A stretch of 64,000 nt of DNA from Gordoniibacillus kamchatkensis (lineage in GTDB: Bacteria > Bacillota > Bacilli > Paenibacillales > NBRC-103111), in assembly GCF_000829455.1 (NCBI RefSeq), contig NZ_JXAK01000033.1, positions 1-64,000 of the forward strand. Direction: 5' to 3'. Position 1 is the stretch's first letter. The number at the start of each line of letters is the position of its first letter. The translations under genes and the position numbers were made by a program. Positions 54,174 through 62,869 of the stretch are shown here, one piece after another. A model generated the notes under the pieces. It was given only the letters and a program-made list of their open reading frames with translations, was not told the origin of the DNA and ran no database searches.

Positions 54174-55559
54174 ATGCAACCTGTAAAAGCCATCTTATTT
54201 GACCTGGACAACACGCTGCTCGACCGCGACGCAACGTTCCGCGCCTTCACGGCAAGCTTCGTCGCACACTACTTTCCGGAGCTCGACGAAGAAAGCAGCC
54301 GGAGCTTGATTGAGCGCATCGTTGCGCTGGACGAAGACGGATACCGCAGCAAGCCGGGGATGTTCCGGCAGCTGCTGGAAGAGCTGTCGTTCCCGCCGGA
54401 CACGACGGCCGAGCAGCTGTACGCATTTTACGAGACGCATTATGTTGGCAACGCAACCGCGTTGGAGGGCGCGGAAGCGCTGCTGCAAGCTTGCCGCGCT
54501 GCGGGGCTGCGCATCGGCCTCGTTACGAACGGGCGGACCGCCATCCAGCTTGGCAAGCTGCAACGGCTCGGGTGGGAAAGCCGCTTCGATACGGTGCTCG
54601 TGTCCGAGGCCGCTGAGTGCAAGAAGCCGGAGCGGGCGATTTTCGACCGGGCGCTTCACGAATTGAACGCGGAGCCGGGGGAGGCGCTGTTCGTCGGCGA
54701 CCATCCCGCGAACGATATCGGCGGGGCGCACGGCGCCGGCATTCGCGCCGTCTGGCTGCGGCGCAACCAGCCGTGGCAGGCGGACGTGCCGCAGCCGCTG
54801 CATGCCGCAAACAGCGTGGAGGAGCTGAGGCAATGGCTGACGGAGCAAGGCATACTGGCGGAGGCGCCCGACCATGACCGGGTGTACGCCGAACAGGCGG
54901 ACAAGTACGAGCGGCTCATCGCCCGCGAGGACTATGAAGGCCGCATTCCGGAAGCGATCGCGGCCGTCGTCGATCTCGCCGGCAAAGACATGGCCGATCT
55001 CGGAGCCGGCACCGGCCGGCTCAGCGTCATCGCTGCGCCGAGCGTGCGCTCGCTCGTCGCGCTCGACCAGTCGGCCGCGATGCTGGCCGTGCTGGCCGAG
55101 CGGCTGCGTGCTGCCGGCTTTGGCCACTGGCGCACCGAGGTCGCCGATCACCGCAGCTTGCCGCTGGCGGACGCCTCCGTCGACGTCGCCATGGCCGGCT
55201 GGACGCAGTGCTATTTGGCCAGCATGAACCAACCGGACTGGCGCGGCAATTTGGAGCTGATGCAAAGCGAGCTTATGCGTATTGTGCGGCCGGGCGGCGC
55301 GATTTTGATTTTCGAGACGCTAGGTACCGGGAACGAGACGCCGCAGCCGCCGGATGTTCTGCAGCCGTATTACGAAGCTCTGGAGTCCGACTACGGTTAC
55401 AGCCGCACCGAGCTGCGCACCGATTACCGGTTCCGCACGCCGGAAGAAGCGGCGGAGCTGACCTCGTTTTTCTTCGGCCCGTCGCTGGCGGCGCGCGTGC
55501 GCGAAAGCGGGAGTATCATCGTGCCGGAATGCACCGGGCTTTGGTGGAAGCGGGTGTAG
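54174..55559 (+). CDS. HAD hydrolase - SAM methyltransferase fusion protein
   Basis: 461 residues in one unbroken frame. Residues 1 to about 225 form a HAD-IA phosphatase (DLDNTLLDRDATF with the nucleophile Asp, LVTNGRTAIQLGKL, KKPERAIFDRAL, LFVGDHPANDIGGAHGAG). Residues about 245-461 form a class I SAM-dependent methyltransferase (MADLGAGTGRLSVIA, LVALDQSAAMLAVLAERL, LPLADASVDVAMAGWTQCYL, MRIVRPGGAILIFETLG). Both active sites look complete. The joint suggests sequential action on one phosphorylated or methylated metabolite, or damage repair. ATG 54174 follows AAGGAG. Monocistronic or first of a pair with DUF4188. Confidence 0.88.
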   Translation: MQPVKAILFDLDNTLLDRDATFRAFTASFVAHYFPELDEESSRSLIERIVALDEDGYRSKPGMFRQLLEELSFPPDTTAEQLYAFYETHYVGNATALEGAEALLQACRAAGLRIGLVTNGRTAIQLGKLQRLGWESRFDTVLVSEAAECKKPERAIFDRALHELNAEPGEALFVGDHPANDIGGAHGAGIRAVWLRRNQPWQADVPQPLHAANSVEELRQWLTEQGILAEAPDHDRVYAEQADKYERLIAREDYEGRIPEAIAAVVDLAGKDMADLGAGTGRLSVIAAPSVRSLVALDQSAAMLAVLAERLRAAGFGHWRTEVADHRSLPLADASVDVAMAGWTQCYLASMNQPDWRGNLELMQSELMRIVRPGGAILIFETLGTGNETPQPPDVLQPYYEALESDYGYSRTELRTDYRFRTPEEAAELTSFFFGPSLAARVRESGSIIVPECTGLWWKRV

Positions 55560-55635
55560 CTGAGCAAATCGAGTAGGCCGGCACAGAGTCTGGCGGCGCA
55601 AGCCGCAACTTTTTACAGCGCAAAGGAGTGGAAAA

Positions 55636-56154
55636 ATGGGTAAAGTGGCGAAAGGAAGGTACACGGCCGTCACGGAAGGGGATTTCGTCGTGTTCCTGAT
55701 CGGCATGAGAGTAAACCGGATATGGGCCGTCCACAAATGGCTGCCGGTATTTATGGCGATGGGGCCGATGCTGCGCGAGCTGTACATGAACCGGAAGCTG
55801 GGCTTTCGCGGCATGGAAACGATGTTCGGCTGGCGCAGCATCCATTTGCTGCAGTACTGGGATTCGTACGAGCAGCTGGAAGCTTATGCGCGGGGCGGGC
55901 AGCATTTGACGGCTTGGCGCAATTTCAATCGGAAAATCGGCACGGACGGCACCGTCGGCATCTATCACGAAACGTACAAGGTGCGGGCCGGCGAGTACGA
56001 ATGCGTCTACGGCAATATGCCCCGGGTCGGGCTGGGCAAGGTGGCGGAGCATGTGCCGGCAATCGGCCGTCTGGAAACGGCGCGGCGCCGCATGGGCGGC
56101 ATGAACGAGCCTGCCGTCCCGACGCCGCCCAATCCCGAGCCGCCGTCACCGTGA
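55636..56154 (+). CDS. DUF4188 family protein (monooxygenase-like)
   Basis: 172 residues. DUF4188 marks: FVVFLIGMRVNRIWAVHKWLPVFMAM, RGMETMFGWRSIHLLQYWDSYEQLEAYAR, and IGTDGTVGIYHETYKVRAGEYECVYGNMP. The fold is of the dimeric alpha-beta barrel/monooxygenase type; biochemical role unknown. ATG follows AAAGGAGTGG. A Pro-rich tail (PTPPNPEPPSP) ends it, and its last 9 nt overlap the 3' end of the MerR gene on the other strand. Confidence 0.85.
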   Translation: MGKVAKGRYTAVTEGDFVVFLIGMRVNRIWAVHKWLPVFMAMGPMLRELYMNRKLGFRGMETMFGWRSIHLLQYWDSYEQLEAYARGGQHLTAWRNFNRKIGTDGTVGIYHETYKVRAGEYECVYGNMPRVGLGKVAEHVPAIGRLETARRRMGGMNEPAVPTPPNPEPPSP

Positions 56155-56901
56155 CGCGTCCGCCGCGAAGGAGTGCGCCGCAGCGGCAACATAGTAGGCG
56201 AGTCCGGTTTGCTGGCCTTCGAGCATGCGAAGATGGAAGTCGTCGCTAAGGAAAAAGCCCGTTTGCGCGGCAAAATCCGCAGCCGACACCGCATGTCCGC
56301 GCTCGTTCAAAAAATCGAGATGGCTGCTGATCAAACGCCTCACCTTATCGTCGTTATGCTTGATGCCCGCCCGCAAAGCGCCGGCCATTCCTTCCATAAA
56401 AGCAACGACTTCCGCGGCCTGCTCATTCATTTCCTGAACGTCAATCTGCACCCCTTCGAGAATGTCGACGCCATACGACTGTTTCAAATGCCGATTTTGC
56501 TCTTGAAGCGCATCCGTCCATTCCTCCTCGCTGGCGAAGCCTTTGAACATGTCCATGGGCGCCATCGGCTCTCCTTCCTTCAGGCTGGCGATCGATTTCC
56601 CGAGCGTTTGCATAATCGTGTCCAACCGCTCTATGCGGCGCTTCAGAAGCCGTTCTTGCCCGGACAAAATGGCCAGCCGCTCCGGTTCCTTCTCCAGCAG
56701 CCGCTTGATTTGCTCCAGCGGAAAATCGAGCTCGCGGTAAAACAAAATTTGCTGCAGGCGTTCCAGCTCCGCCTCGCCGTATAGGCGGTATCCGGCATCG
56801 CTGATCCGGCAAGGCTGGAGAAGGCCGATTTTGTGATAATGGTGCAGCGTCTTGACAGTGACGTTGGATAGTGCCGACACTTCCTTTACCGTGTAAAGCA
56901 T
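56146..56901 (-). CDS. MerR family regulator with TipAS-like effector domain
   Basis: 251 residues. The N-terminal MerR winged helix is MLYTVKEVSALSNVTVKTLHHYHKIGLLQPCRISDAGYRLYGEAEL (key motif portion), followed by a dimerisation coiled coil. The C-terminal part is a TipAS-type ligand domain (WTDALQEQNRH..., SSHLDFLN). Relatives (Mta, TipAL, BmrR) bind lipophilic drugs and activate efflux pumps. It is divergent from an MFS transporter, and both promoters have the MerR-type 19-bp spacer. Confidence 0.92.
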   Translation of the reverse strand: MLYTVKEVSALSNVTVKTLHHYHKIGLLQPCRISDAGYRLYGEAELERLQQILFYRELDFPLEQIKRLLEKEPERLAILSGQERLLKRRIERLDTIMQTLGKSIASLKEGEPMAPMDMFKGFASEEEWTDALQEQNRHLKQSYGVDILEGVQIDVQEMNEQAAEVVAFMEGMAGALRAGIKHNDDKVRRLISSHLDFLNERGHAVSAADFAAQTGFFLSDDFHLRMLEGQQTGLAYYVAAAAHSFAADASR

Positions 56902-56927
56902 AGTTCAGATCACGCCCTTTCGTATCC

Positions 56928-57004
56928 AGCATAAAGACTCCCCTTAGGTAAGAGTCAAGATGAAAATCAACCGTTGACTCTCCCCTTGCAGGAGGCCATA
57001 GGAT
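56928..57004. promoter_or_regulatory. Divergent MerR-type promoters with 19-bp spacers
   Basis: Plus strand: TTGACT (56974-56979), 19 bp with a CTCC...GGAGG dyad, TAGGAT (56999-57004), driving the MFS gene. Minus strand: TTGACT (56958-56953), 19 bp containing CTTACCTAAGG, TATGCT (56933-56928), driving the regulator. Over-long spacers with dyads are the hallmark of MerR-activated promoters. Confidence 0.75.
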
Positions 57005-57035
57005 AGGTTCCGAAACGAAAAGGAGGAATCTGTCC

Positions 57036-58258
57036 ATGACTATGCAGACGCTGGCGTCCATGAAGCTGCTCGGCAACGCCTTCGTTCGCGCGATCCTGAT
57101 TGCCAATCTGTTTTCGCAATTCGGAATTTGGATTCGCAATTTCGCCGTTCTTCTTTATGTGATGGAAACGACCGGCGGTAGCGCCGTGGCCGTCTCCATG
57201 ATCTCGGTAGCGGAATATGCCCCGATCTTCGCCTTTTCATTCATCAGCGGCGTCTTTGCCGACCGTTGGCGGCCGAAAAGAACGGTCGTTTGGTGCGAAA
57301 TGTTAAGCGCGGCATCGGTCTTCATCGTGTTCTCGTGCTGGCGACCGGGCGGTGGGAAGCGGTATTTTTCGCTGCTTTGTGTTCATCGGTTTGTTCGCAA
57401 TTTGCTCAGCCTTCCGGAATGAAGCTGTTTAAAATGCACGTGCAGGGCGAGGATGCAGCTGCATGCATGTCCTTGCTGCAAACGCTGGTTTCCGTGTTTA
57501 TGATTGTCGGGCCTATATTGGGCACTCTCGTTTACCGGCAGTTGGGGATCGGGCTTGCAATGATGTTTACCGGCTTGTCGTTTCTTGTTTCCGCGCTGGC
57601 GATGCTGTATGTCCCGCCCGACCGGGACGGCGCCGAGGCGCGTGTGGCGCGGCGGTCTTCGGTCTATCGCGATATGGCGGACGGCATTCGTTTTGTCATC
57701 AGCAGCAAGGAACTGCTGCGCCTGAACTTGTGCTTTATGCTGGTGGGGCTGGGAGTGGGGGCGATTGCTCCGCTTGGCGTTTTCGTTGTGACGGAACGTT
57801 TGGGACTGCCGGCGCAAGATGTGCAGCGGCTCGCCATCCCATACGGATTGGGCGAGCTTGTCGGCGGGATTGCGGCATTCGGCCTGGCCTCCAAAATATC
57901 GCCGCGGCTATTGTTAACGGCGGGGCTGCTGGTCGACGGCCTCGGCATTTTGCTCGTCGGATGGTCGCTCAATCTGTGGGTGACGATGGGGGCGCAATTT
58001 CTAATAGCACTGCTTCAGCCGGCTATTTTTATCGGGAACAACGCTTTAGTCATGCAGCACACCGACCAGGACTATATCGGCAGGGTGACCGGCATCCGCA
58101 CCCCGCTCATGACGGGCTCGATGCTCCTCACGATGAGTATGGCAGGCGCGTTGAAAGCGGCGATTTCCCTTACCGGCGTATATGCCGTGGCGGGAGCGTG
58201 CTTTGTCGCTGGATTGCTGGCCATTATCCAGATTCGGCAAACGGGTGCGAGGCCATAA
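57036..58258 (+). pseudogene. MFS transporter under MerR control (frameshifted)
   Basis: About 407 residues, 12 predicted helices (MFS_3/enterobactin-exporter-like). First frame: FVRAILIANLFSQFGIWIRNFAVLLYV, GVFADRWRPKRTVVW (motif A). Second frame from about 57327: VLVLATGRWEAVFFAALCSS to the C-terminus. One base is missing near 57328 (VFIV-VLVLATG). ATG 57036 follows AAAGGAGGA. Expected to export a drug or lipophilic compound sensed by the divergent MerR protein. Its stop codon lies inside the first palindromic repeat of the cluster behind it. Confidence 0.87.
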
Positions 58259-58452
58259 CGGAACAGCGTTCCGCTAAGCGGGGTATTTCCCGATATTGCC
58301 CAAAATTAGCGGAAGAGCGTTCCGTTATTTGCCCGCACCACCGTACAAATCGGTGACTTGCCGAGGTTTTCTCGCCAGATAACGGAACGGGGATCCGTTA
58401 TTTTATCACAATTGTTCCCAACCTCTCGAATAGCGGAACACCGTTCCGTTAT
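58255..58452. repeat. Second cluster of TAACGGAAC palindromic repeats
   Basis: Four copies: 58255-58276 (ATAACGGAACAGCGTTCCGC), 58304-58329, 58379-58403 and 58430-58452 (AGCGGAACACCGTTCCGTTA). Each is an inverted repeat of GGAAC with A/T-rich shoulders, the same family as at 7.94-8.13 kb. The first copy includes the stop codon of the MFS gene. Confidence 0.8.
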
Positions 58453-58473
58453 GGTTCCGCCCAACCTCGCATC

Positions 58474-58521
58474 AAAAATGCAGCCCATCCCCAGCAGTCT
58501 GGGAGATGGGCTGCATTTTTG
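58474..58521. terminator. Bidirectional terminator between MFS and LCP genes
   Basis: AAAAATGCAGCCCATC pairs perfectly with GATGGGCTGCATTTTT around a 15-nt loop. Confidence 0.92.
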
Positions 58522-58539
58522 CGCAAGCGCCGCCACGGG

Positions 58540-59641
58540 CTATTTCTGCACGGCCGCGTGCCCGGCGCCGCGCGTTCCGGCTCCCGCCGGCATCCTCGCC
58601 GCTTCCGCCGTTTTCCCCGGCGTCGTGCCGCCGGGCTTCGGCGCGGCCTGCTGCGACCCCGGCGCGTACGGGTCGACGCCGTTCAGGACGCTTTTGACGT
58701 ACGCCTGCAGCTTCGTTTTGTCCGCCGCCAGCACTTCTGCGCCGCGCACCGTCTTTTCCTGCACAAGCTCGTTCGGCGGCAGCTGCTTGCTGGCCATGCC
58801 CTGCGCTTTCACCTCGTACCCGAGCGAGCCGAGCTTGAGCATCGTCGTTACGCTCAGGTTCGTTTCGATGTACGGGTCGATGCCGCTCAAAATTTTCGGC
58901 AGCTTGATGAGCGACGAAGTCGTCTGCATTTTCTCGGCGACGGCTTGCAGAAACTTGCGCTGCCGCTCGGTGCGCGTGAAGTCGCTCGTCGCGTCGTGCC
59001 GGAAGCGAACGTACTGCAGAGCCGTTTTGCCGTTGAGATGCTGGTACCCTTTTTTCAAATTGATATCGTACTTGTGATCGTCCTCGGAGTCGCTGTACTT
59101 CATGTCCTTCTCCACGTCCAGATCGATGCCGCCGATGGCGTCGACAAGCGCGATGAAGCCTTCGAAATCGGTGTAGACGTAATATTGAATCGGGATCCGA
59201 GCAGATCGCTTACCGTCTTCATGGCCAAGTTCGGGCCGCCGTAAGTAATGGCTGTGTTGATCCGGTCTTCGCCTTGGCCGGGAATTTTGACGTAGGTGTC
59301 GCGCAAAATCGAAAACAGCTGGCCCTGCTTCGTTACCGGATCGATAGAAGCGACCATGATGCTGTCGGAGCGGGGCAGTTCGCCTTTTTTCGTGCCGCGC
59401 GAATCGCCGCCGAGCAGCAAAATATTGACGCGCTCGCTCCCTTCCCATTTGGGGGGAGCCTCTGCTGCGCTTGGCTTGACGCCGCTGTCGCTCTTCACCT
59501 TGACCGTATTCCAGACGCTATTCGGTTCGGCCGACCGGCTCGAAATATGATTCGCGATTGATAGAAGGAGTATCCGTAATAAGCGATGATACCGACGACA
59601 AGAAGGCTTGCTGCGAGCAGCAGCCTTTTGATTATACGCAT
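58540..59641 (-). pseudogene. LytR-CpsA-Psr (LCP) family protein (two frameshifts)
   Basis: About 367 residues. LCP enzymes transfer teichoic acid or other glycopolymers onto peptidoglycan at the outer membrane face. From ATG 59641 (AAAGGA upstream): MRIIKRLLLAASLLVVGIIA, a membrane anchor. After a break near 59530 the next frame gives NILLLGGDSRGTKKGELPRSDSIMVASIDPV (conserved GxDxR and R-D residues) and DRINTAITYGGP. After a second break near 59197 the last frame gives IPIQYYVYTDFEGFIALVDAIGGIDLDV and ALQYVRFRHDATSDFTRTERQ. Both are apparent 1-nt losses. An Ala/Pro-rich tail ends it. Confidence 0.85.
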
Positions 59642-59827
59642 GGGCCCAGGTCCTTTCGCTCGCTGATATTCGTGGCCGCACCGATTTCCGTTCCGAAACG
59701 TTGTGCGGTATGATAAGGAACAGGCGATCCCGTCAAAAGACTAGCATGACTAGCCCCCTGTGGCGCGGGGAATGGGAAGGGAAGCACATGTTGAAATTGA
59801 AATAGCAATCGATAAGAAATAGTGATA

Positions 59828-59850
59828 TTAACATTGTGTTAAGATAAAAT
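59828..59850 (+). promoter_or_regulatory. Inverted repeat with minus-10 upstream of the ABC exporter
   Basis: Perfect 15-bp palindrome TTAACA-TTG-TGTTAA followed directly by GATAAAAT, about 260 nt before the ABC start. The stretch 59642-60109 otherwise holds no recognisable gene, although a frame in phase with the ATPase extends up to 59936. Confidence 0.35.
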
Positions 59851-60109
59851 CCGCTGCCCCCTTTCTTCCCAAAAAACTTCAGCTAGAAATCTTGAGGCAG
59901 CAATACGAATGGATCAGATCCGCTAGAAAGAAATTGTGTACGTGTTTGAAGAGATTCCGCTTCAAGTAGTGCATCTATGGCATCAAACGGTTCCCGATTT
60001 CGGAAACCTCCTGCCGATGAGTGTCCGGGCGGACTCTTTTCCTGAATATTGTCTACCTAAGATTGCCGCGGGGCCTGTTCTTTTATTCAAGACGACGCAT
60101 CATGACAAA

Positions 60110-61210
60110 ATGTTACAAGGAAAGCGGGGTACAGTCAATTTGAACGGAAGCACAAACAGCGCGATCGAGGTCCGGGACTTGCGCAAGGAATTCATGGTGC
60201 AGCAAAACAGAGCCGGACTGAAAGGCGCTTTCCGCGATTTGTTCAGGCGCGAATACAAACAAGTCGCCGCCGTGAAAGATATCAGCTTTACGATTCCGCG
60301 CGGCGAAATATGCGGTTACATCGGCGAGAACGGGGCCGGCAAATCGACTACGATCAAAATGCTGACGGGCATCCTCGTGCCGACGTCCGGCACCGTCAAA
60401 GTAAACGGCTACGTCCCGTACAAAGAACGGGAGGCGTTCGTGCGCGGCATCGGCGTCGTTTTCGGGCAGCGGAGCCAGCTGTGGTGGGACATCGGCGTGA
60501 TCGAGTCGTTCCGGCTGCTGGGCAAAGTGTACCGCGTACCGGAAACGGAGTTCGCGCAGCGGCTGGACGAGCTCACCGAAAGGCTGCAGCTCGGCGAGCT
60601 GCTGTCGCGCCCGGTGCGCAAGCTAAGCCTCGGGCAGCGGATGCGGTGCGAGCTGGCGGCATCGCTCTTGCACAATCCGTCCATCCTGTTTTTGGACGAG
60701 CCGACGATCGGTCTCGATATCGTCGTCAAGACGGAGATCCGGGAGTTTTTGAAGGAGCTCAACCGGCGGTACGAGACGACGATTTTGCTCACGACGCACG
60801 ATCTGCAAGACATCGAGGCGCTCTGCTCGCGCGTCATTATGCTCGACGACGGGCGCATCATTTACGACGGCGGCCTTGACGAGCTGAAGGCCAAATGGGG
60901 CAAAGGCAAAGAGGTGCAGCTCCAGTTCGAAGACCGGGTAGCGCCCGAGCGCCTGATCGAATTAACGGAAGGGCTCGAAGTCGCTTGGCGGATCGAGAAC
61001 GAGCAGTCGGCGCAGGTGTGGATCCCCCAGGACAAGGTCAATGTCTCGGAAGTGCTGGCCCGGCTTGTCGGCGTCCTCACTATTAAGGATATTAAGATTG
61101 TCGAAACAAATACCGACGATATCGTGCGCGAAATTTACAAATCCGGCTCGGCGGCCAGGCCGGAGGAGCAGGATAACGGCGCCGCGGAGGCGGTGTCCAG
61201 TCATGCTTAG
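60110..61210 (+). CDS. ABC-2 type exporter ATP-binding protein (COG4586-like)
   Basis: 366 residues from ATG 60110 (or 356 from TTG 60140, which has GGGG about 10 nt upstream). Long-form ATPase of the three-gene exporters with two ABC-2 permeases. Walker A GENGAGKSTTIK, Q-loop VVFGQRSQLWW, signature LSLGQRMRCELA, Walker B ILFLDEPTIGLD, H-loop LLTTHDLQD, then a C-terminal domain (KGKEVQLQFED). The typical extra YKQVAAVKDISFTI start is present. Its stop overlaps the next gene by 8 nt. Substrate unknown. Confidence 0.92.
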   Translation: MLQGKRGTVNLNGSTNSAIEVRDLRKEFMVQQNRAGLKGAFRDLFRREYKQVAAVKDISFTIPRGEICGYIGENGAGKSTTIKMLTGILVPTSGTVKVNGYVPYKEREAFVRGIGVVFGQRSQLWWDIGVIESFRLLGKVYRVPETEFAQRLDELTERLQLGELLSRPVRKLSLGQRMRCELAASLLHNPSILFLDEPTIGLDIVVKTEIREFLKELNRRYETTILLTTHDLQDIEALCSRVIMLDDGRIIYDGGLDELKAKWGKGKEVQLQFEDRVAPERLIELTEGLEVAWRIENEQSAQVWIPQDKVNVSEVLARLVGVLTIKDIKIVETNTDDIVREIYKSGSAARPEEQDNGAAEAVSSHA

Positions 61211-61940
61211 CGCTTATCTCGAGCTGATCCGGATCCGTTTCCTGACGATGCTCGCGTATCGGGTGAACTACTACAGCGGCATTTTGATTTATGCGCTTAA
61301 TATCTGGTCGAGCTACTTCATTTGGAAGGCGACGTATGCTTACAGCGGCAGCGGGGCGATCGGGGGATTGACGTTCGAGCAAATTACGACGTACACCGTG
61401 GTCGGGTGGATGGCGCGGGCGTTTTATTTCAACAACCTCGACCGCGACATCGCCTCCGAAATCCGCGACGGCAGCGTGGCGGTTCAGTTCATCCGGCCTT
61501 ACAGCTACGTCGTCGTCAAAATGATGCAGGGGCTCGGCGAAGGGCTGTTCCGACTGCTATTGTTCACGACGCCGGGCATGGTCATCGTCTCGCTGCTGTT
61601 CCCGGTCCGGTTGCCTGCCGACGCGCGGCTGTGGGCCGTTTTCCTCGTCATGCTGCTGTTTGCGTTCCTGATCAATTCGCAGATCAACATCATTACCGGC
61701 CTGTTCTCCGGACTCATTTTGCCGATTTCGTTTTTCCCCGGCTGGGCGGCCGGGCTGCTGAAGGTGCTGCCGTTCCAGGCGATTACGTATTTGCCGAGCT
61801 CCGTATTTACCGGCAAGCTGGCCGGCGCGGCCGTATGGCAGGCGCTCGGCGTGCAGGCGCTTTGGTTCGCGCTGCTGCTGGTCCCGATGACGTGGCTGTG
61901 GCGCCGCGCCCGAACGCGGCTGTTCGTGCAGGGAGGGTGA
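61203..61940 (+). CDS. ABC-2 type permease, first subunit (COG4587-like)
   Basis: 245 residues, six predicted helices (MLAYRVNYYSGILIYALNIW, ITTYTVVGWMARAFYFNN, LLLFTTPGMVIVSLLFPV, LWAVFLVMLLFAFLI, ITGLFSGLILPISFF, ALWFALLLVPMTWLW). ATG 61203 overlaps the ATPase stop (ATGCTTAG), so it is translationally coupled. It pairs with the following permease to form a heterodimeric membrane channel. Confidence 0.9.
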   Translation: MLSAYLELIRIRFLTMLAYRVNYYSGILIYALNIWSSYFIWKATYAYSGSGAIGGLTFEQITTYTVVGWMARAFYFNNLDRDIASEIRDGSVAVQFIRPYSYVVVKMMQGLGEGLFRLLLFTTPGMVIVSLLFPVRLPADARLWAVFLVMLLFAFLINSQINIITGLFSGLILPISFFPGWAAGLLKVLPFQAITYLPSSVFTGKLAGAAVWQALGVQALWFALLLVPMTWLWRRARTRLFVQGG

Positions 61941-61947
61941 GAAAGCG

Positions 61948-62733
61948 ATGTTTTATGCGGAGTTAGTCGTTACCTATCTGAAAAATTATATGAAAACACG
62001 GCTCACCTACCGTTCCGATTTCTGGATCGAAGTCGCCACCGATCTGCTCTTTAACGTCCTTAATTTGTTCGTGATCCTCGTCCTATTCCGGCATACGCCT
62101 CTTATCGGCAATTGGAACGAGCAGCAGATGCTGTTCATTTACGGGTATTTCATGGTGCCTTACGGCATTTTCGGCACGTTTTTCAACTTGTGGGGGTTCA
62201 CCGAGCGGTACATCGTCAAAGGCGAGATGGATCGGGTGCTGACGCGGCCGGCGCACAATTTGATGCAGCTCATGCTGGAAAATCTCGATCCGGCATCGCT
62301 GTTCAGCTCGCTGGCGGGTTTTGTCATCATGGCGTTGTCGTGGCCGCAGCTTGGCGTGACGCTCAGCTGGTACGACCCGTTCGTGTTCGTCCTGCTGGCG
62401 GCCGGTTCGGTGCTCGTTTACGCCGGCGTCTACGTGTCGCTGACGGCGATCGGCTTTTTCTCCGACGCGCCGACCGGCATTTTGCCGCTCGTCTGGAACT
62501 TTCAAAACTACGGGCGCTATCCGGTCACGATTTACAACCGCACGCTCAAGCTGCTGCTGTCGGTCGTGCTGCCGTTCGGCTTCGTCGGCTTTTACCCGGC
62601 GGCCTATTTCCTCGACCGGGCGCACTGGCTGTGGGTGGCGCTGCTGACTCCTGTCGTCGGCGTCGCGTTCTTTGCTCTAAGCATGCAAATTTGGAAGATG
62701 GGGGTGCTTCGTTACCGGGGCGCCGGGTCCTGA
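61948..62733 (+). CDS. ABC-2 type permease, second subunit (COG3694-like)
   Basis: 261 residues, six predicted helices, family marks RSDFWIEVATDLLFNVLNLFV, GFTERYIVKGEMDRVLTRP and FFSDAPTGILPLVWNFQNYGRYPVTIYNR. ATG 61948 follows GGGAGGGTGAG and lies 7 nt behind the first permease. The triad ATPase-permease-permease is conserved in Firmicutes and cyanobacteria; its cargo is not established. Confidence 0.9.
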   Translation: MFYAELVVTYLKNYMKTRLTYRSDFWIEVATDLLFNVLNLFVILVLFRHTPLIGNWNEQQMLFIYGYFMVPYGIFGTFFNLWGFTERYIVKGEMDRVLTRPAHNLMQLMLENLDPASLFSSLAGFVIMALSWPQLGVTLSWYDPFVFVLLAAGSVLVYAGVYVSLTAIGFFSDAPTGILPLVWNFQNYGRYPVTIYNRTLKLLLSVVLPFGFVGFYPAAYFLDRAHWLWVALLTPVVGVAFFALSMQIWKMGVLRYRGAGS

Positions 62734-62869
62734 TTACGCGAGGGCGGGAAATTAAGCTCATTTTAAGGGAACATTTATCCAGCATTTATTCTGGCTTCAA
62801 AATTACTTCATAATCGCCACCTATACTCGGAGTTGTAACAGACAATACGAGATAGAGGTGGAGAGAACC

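Noticed and set aside
59936-60109. Upstream extension of the ABC ATPase
   Set aside because: In frame but without ribosome-binding site, and absent from the usual N-terminus of this ATPase family; ATG 60110 or TTG 60140 is more plausible.
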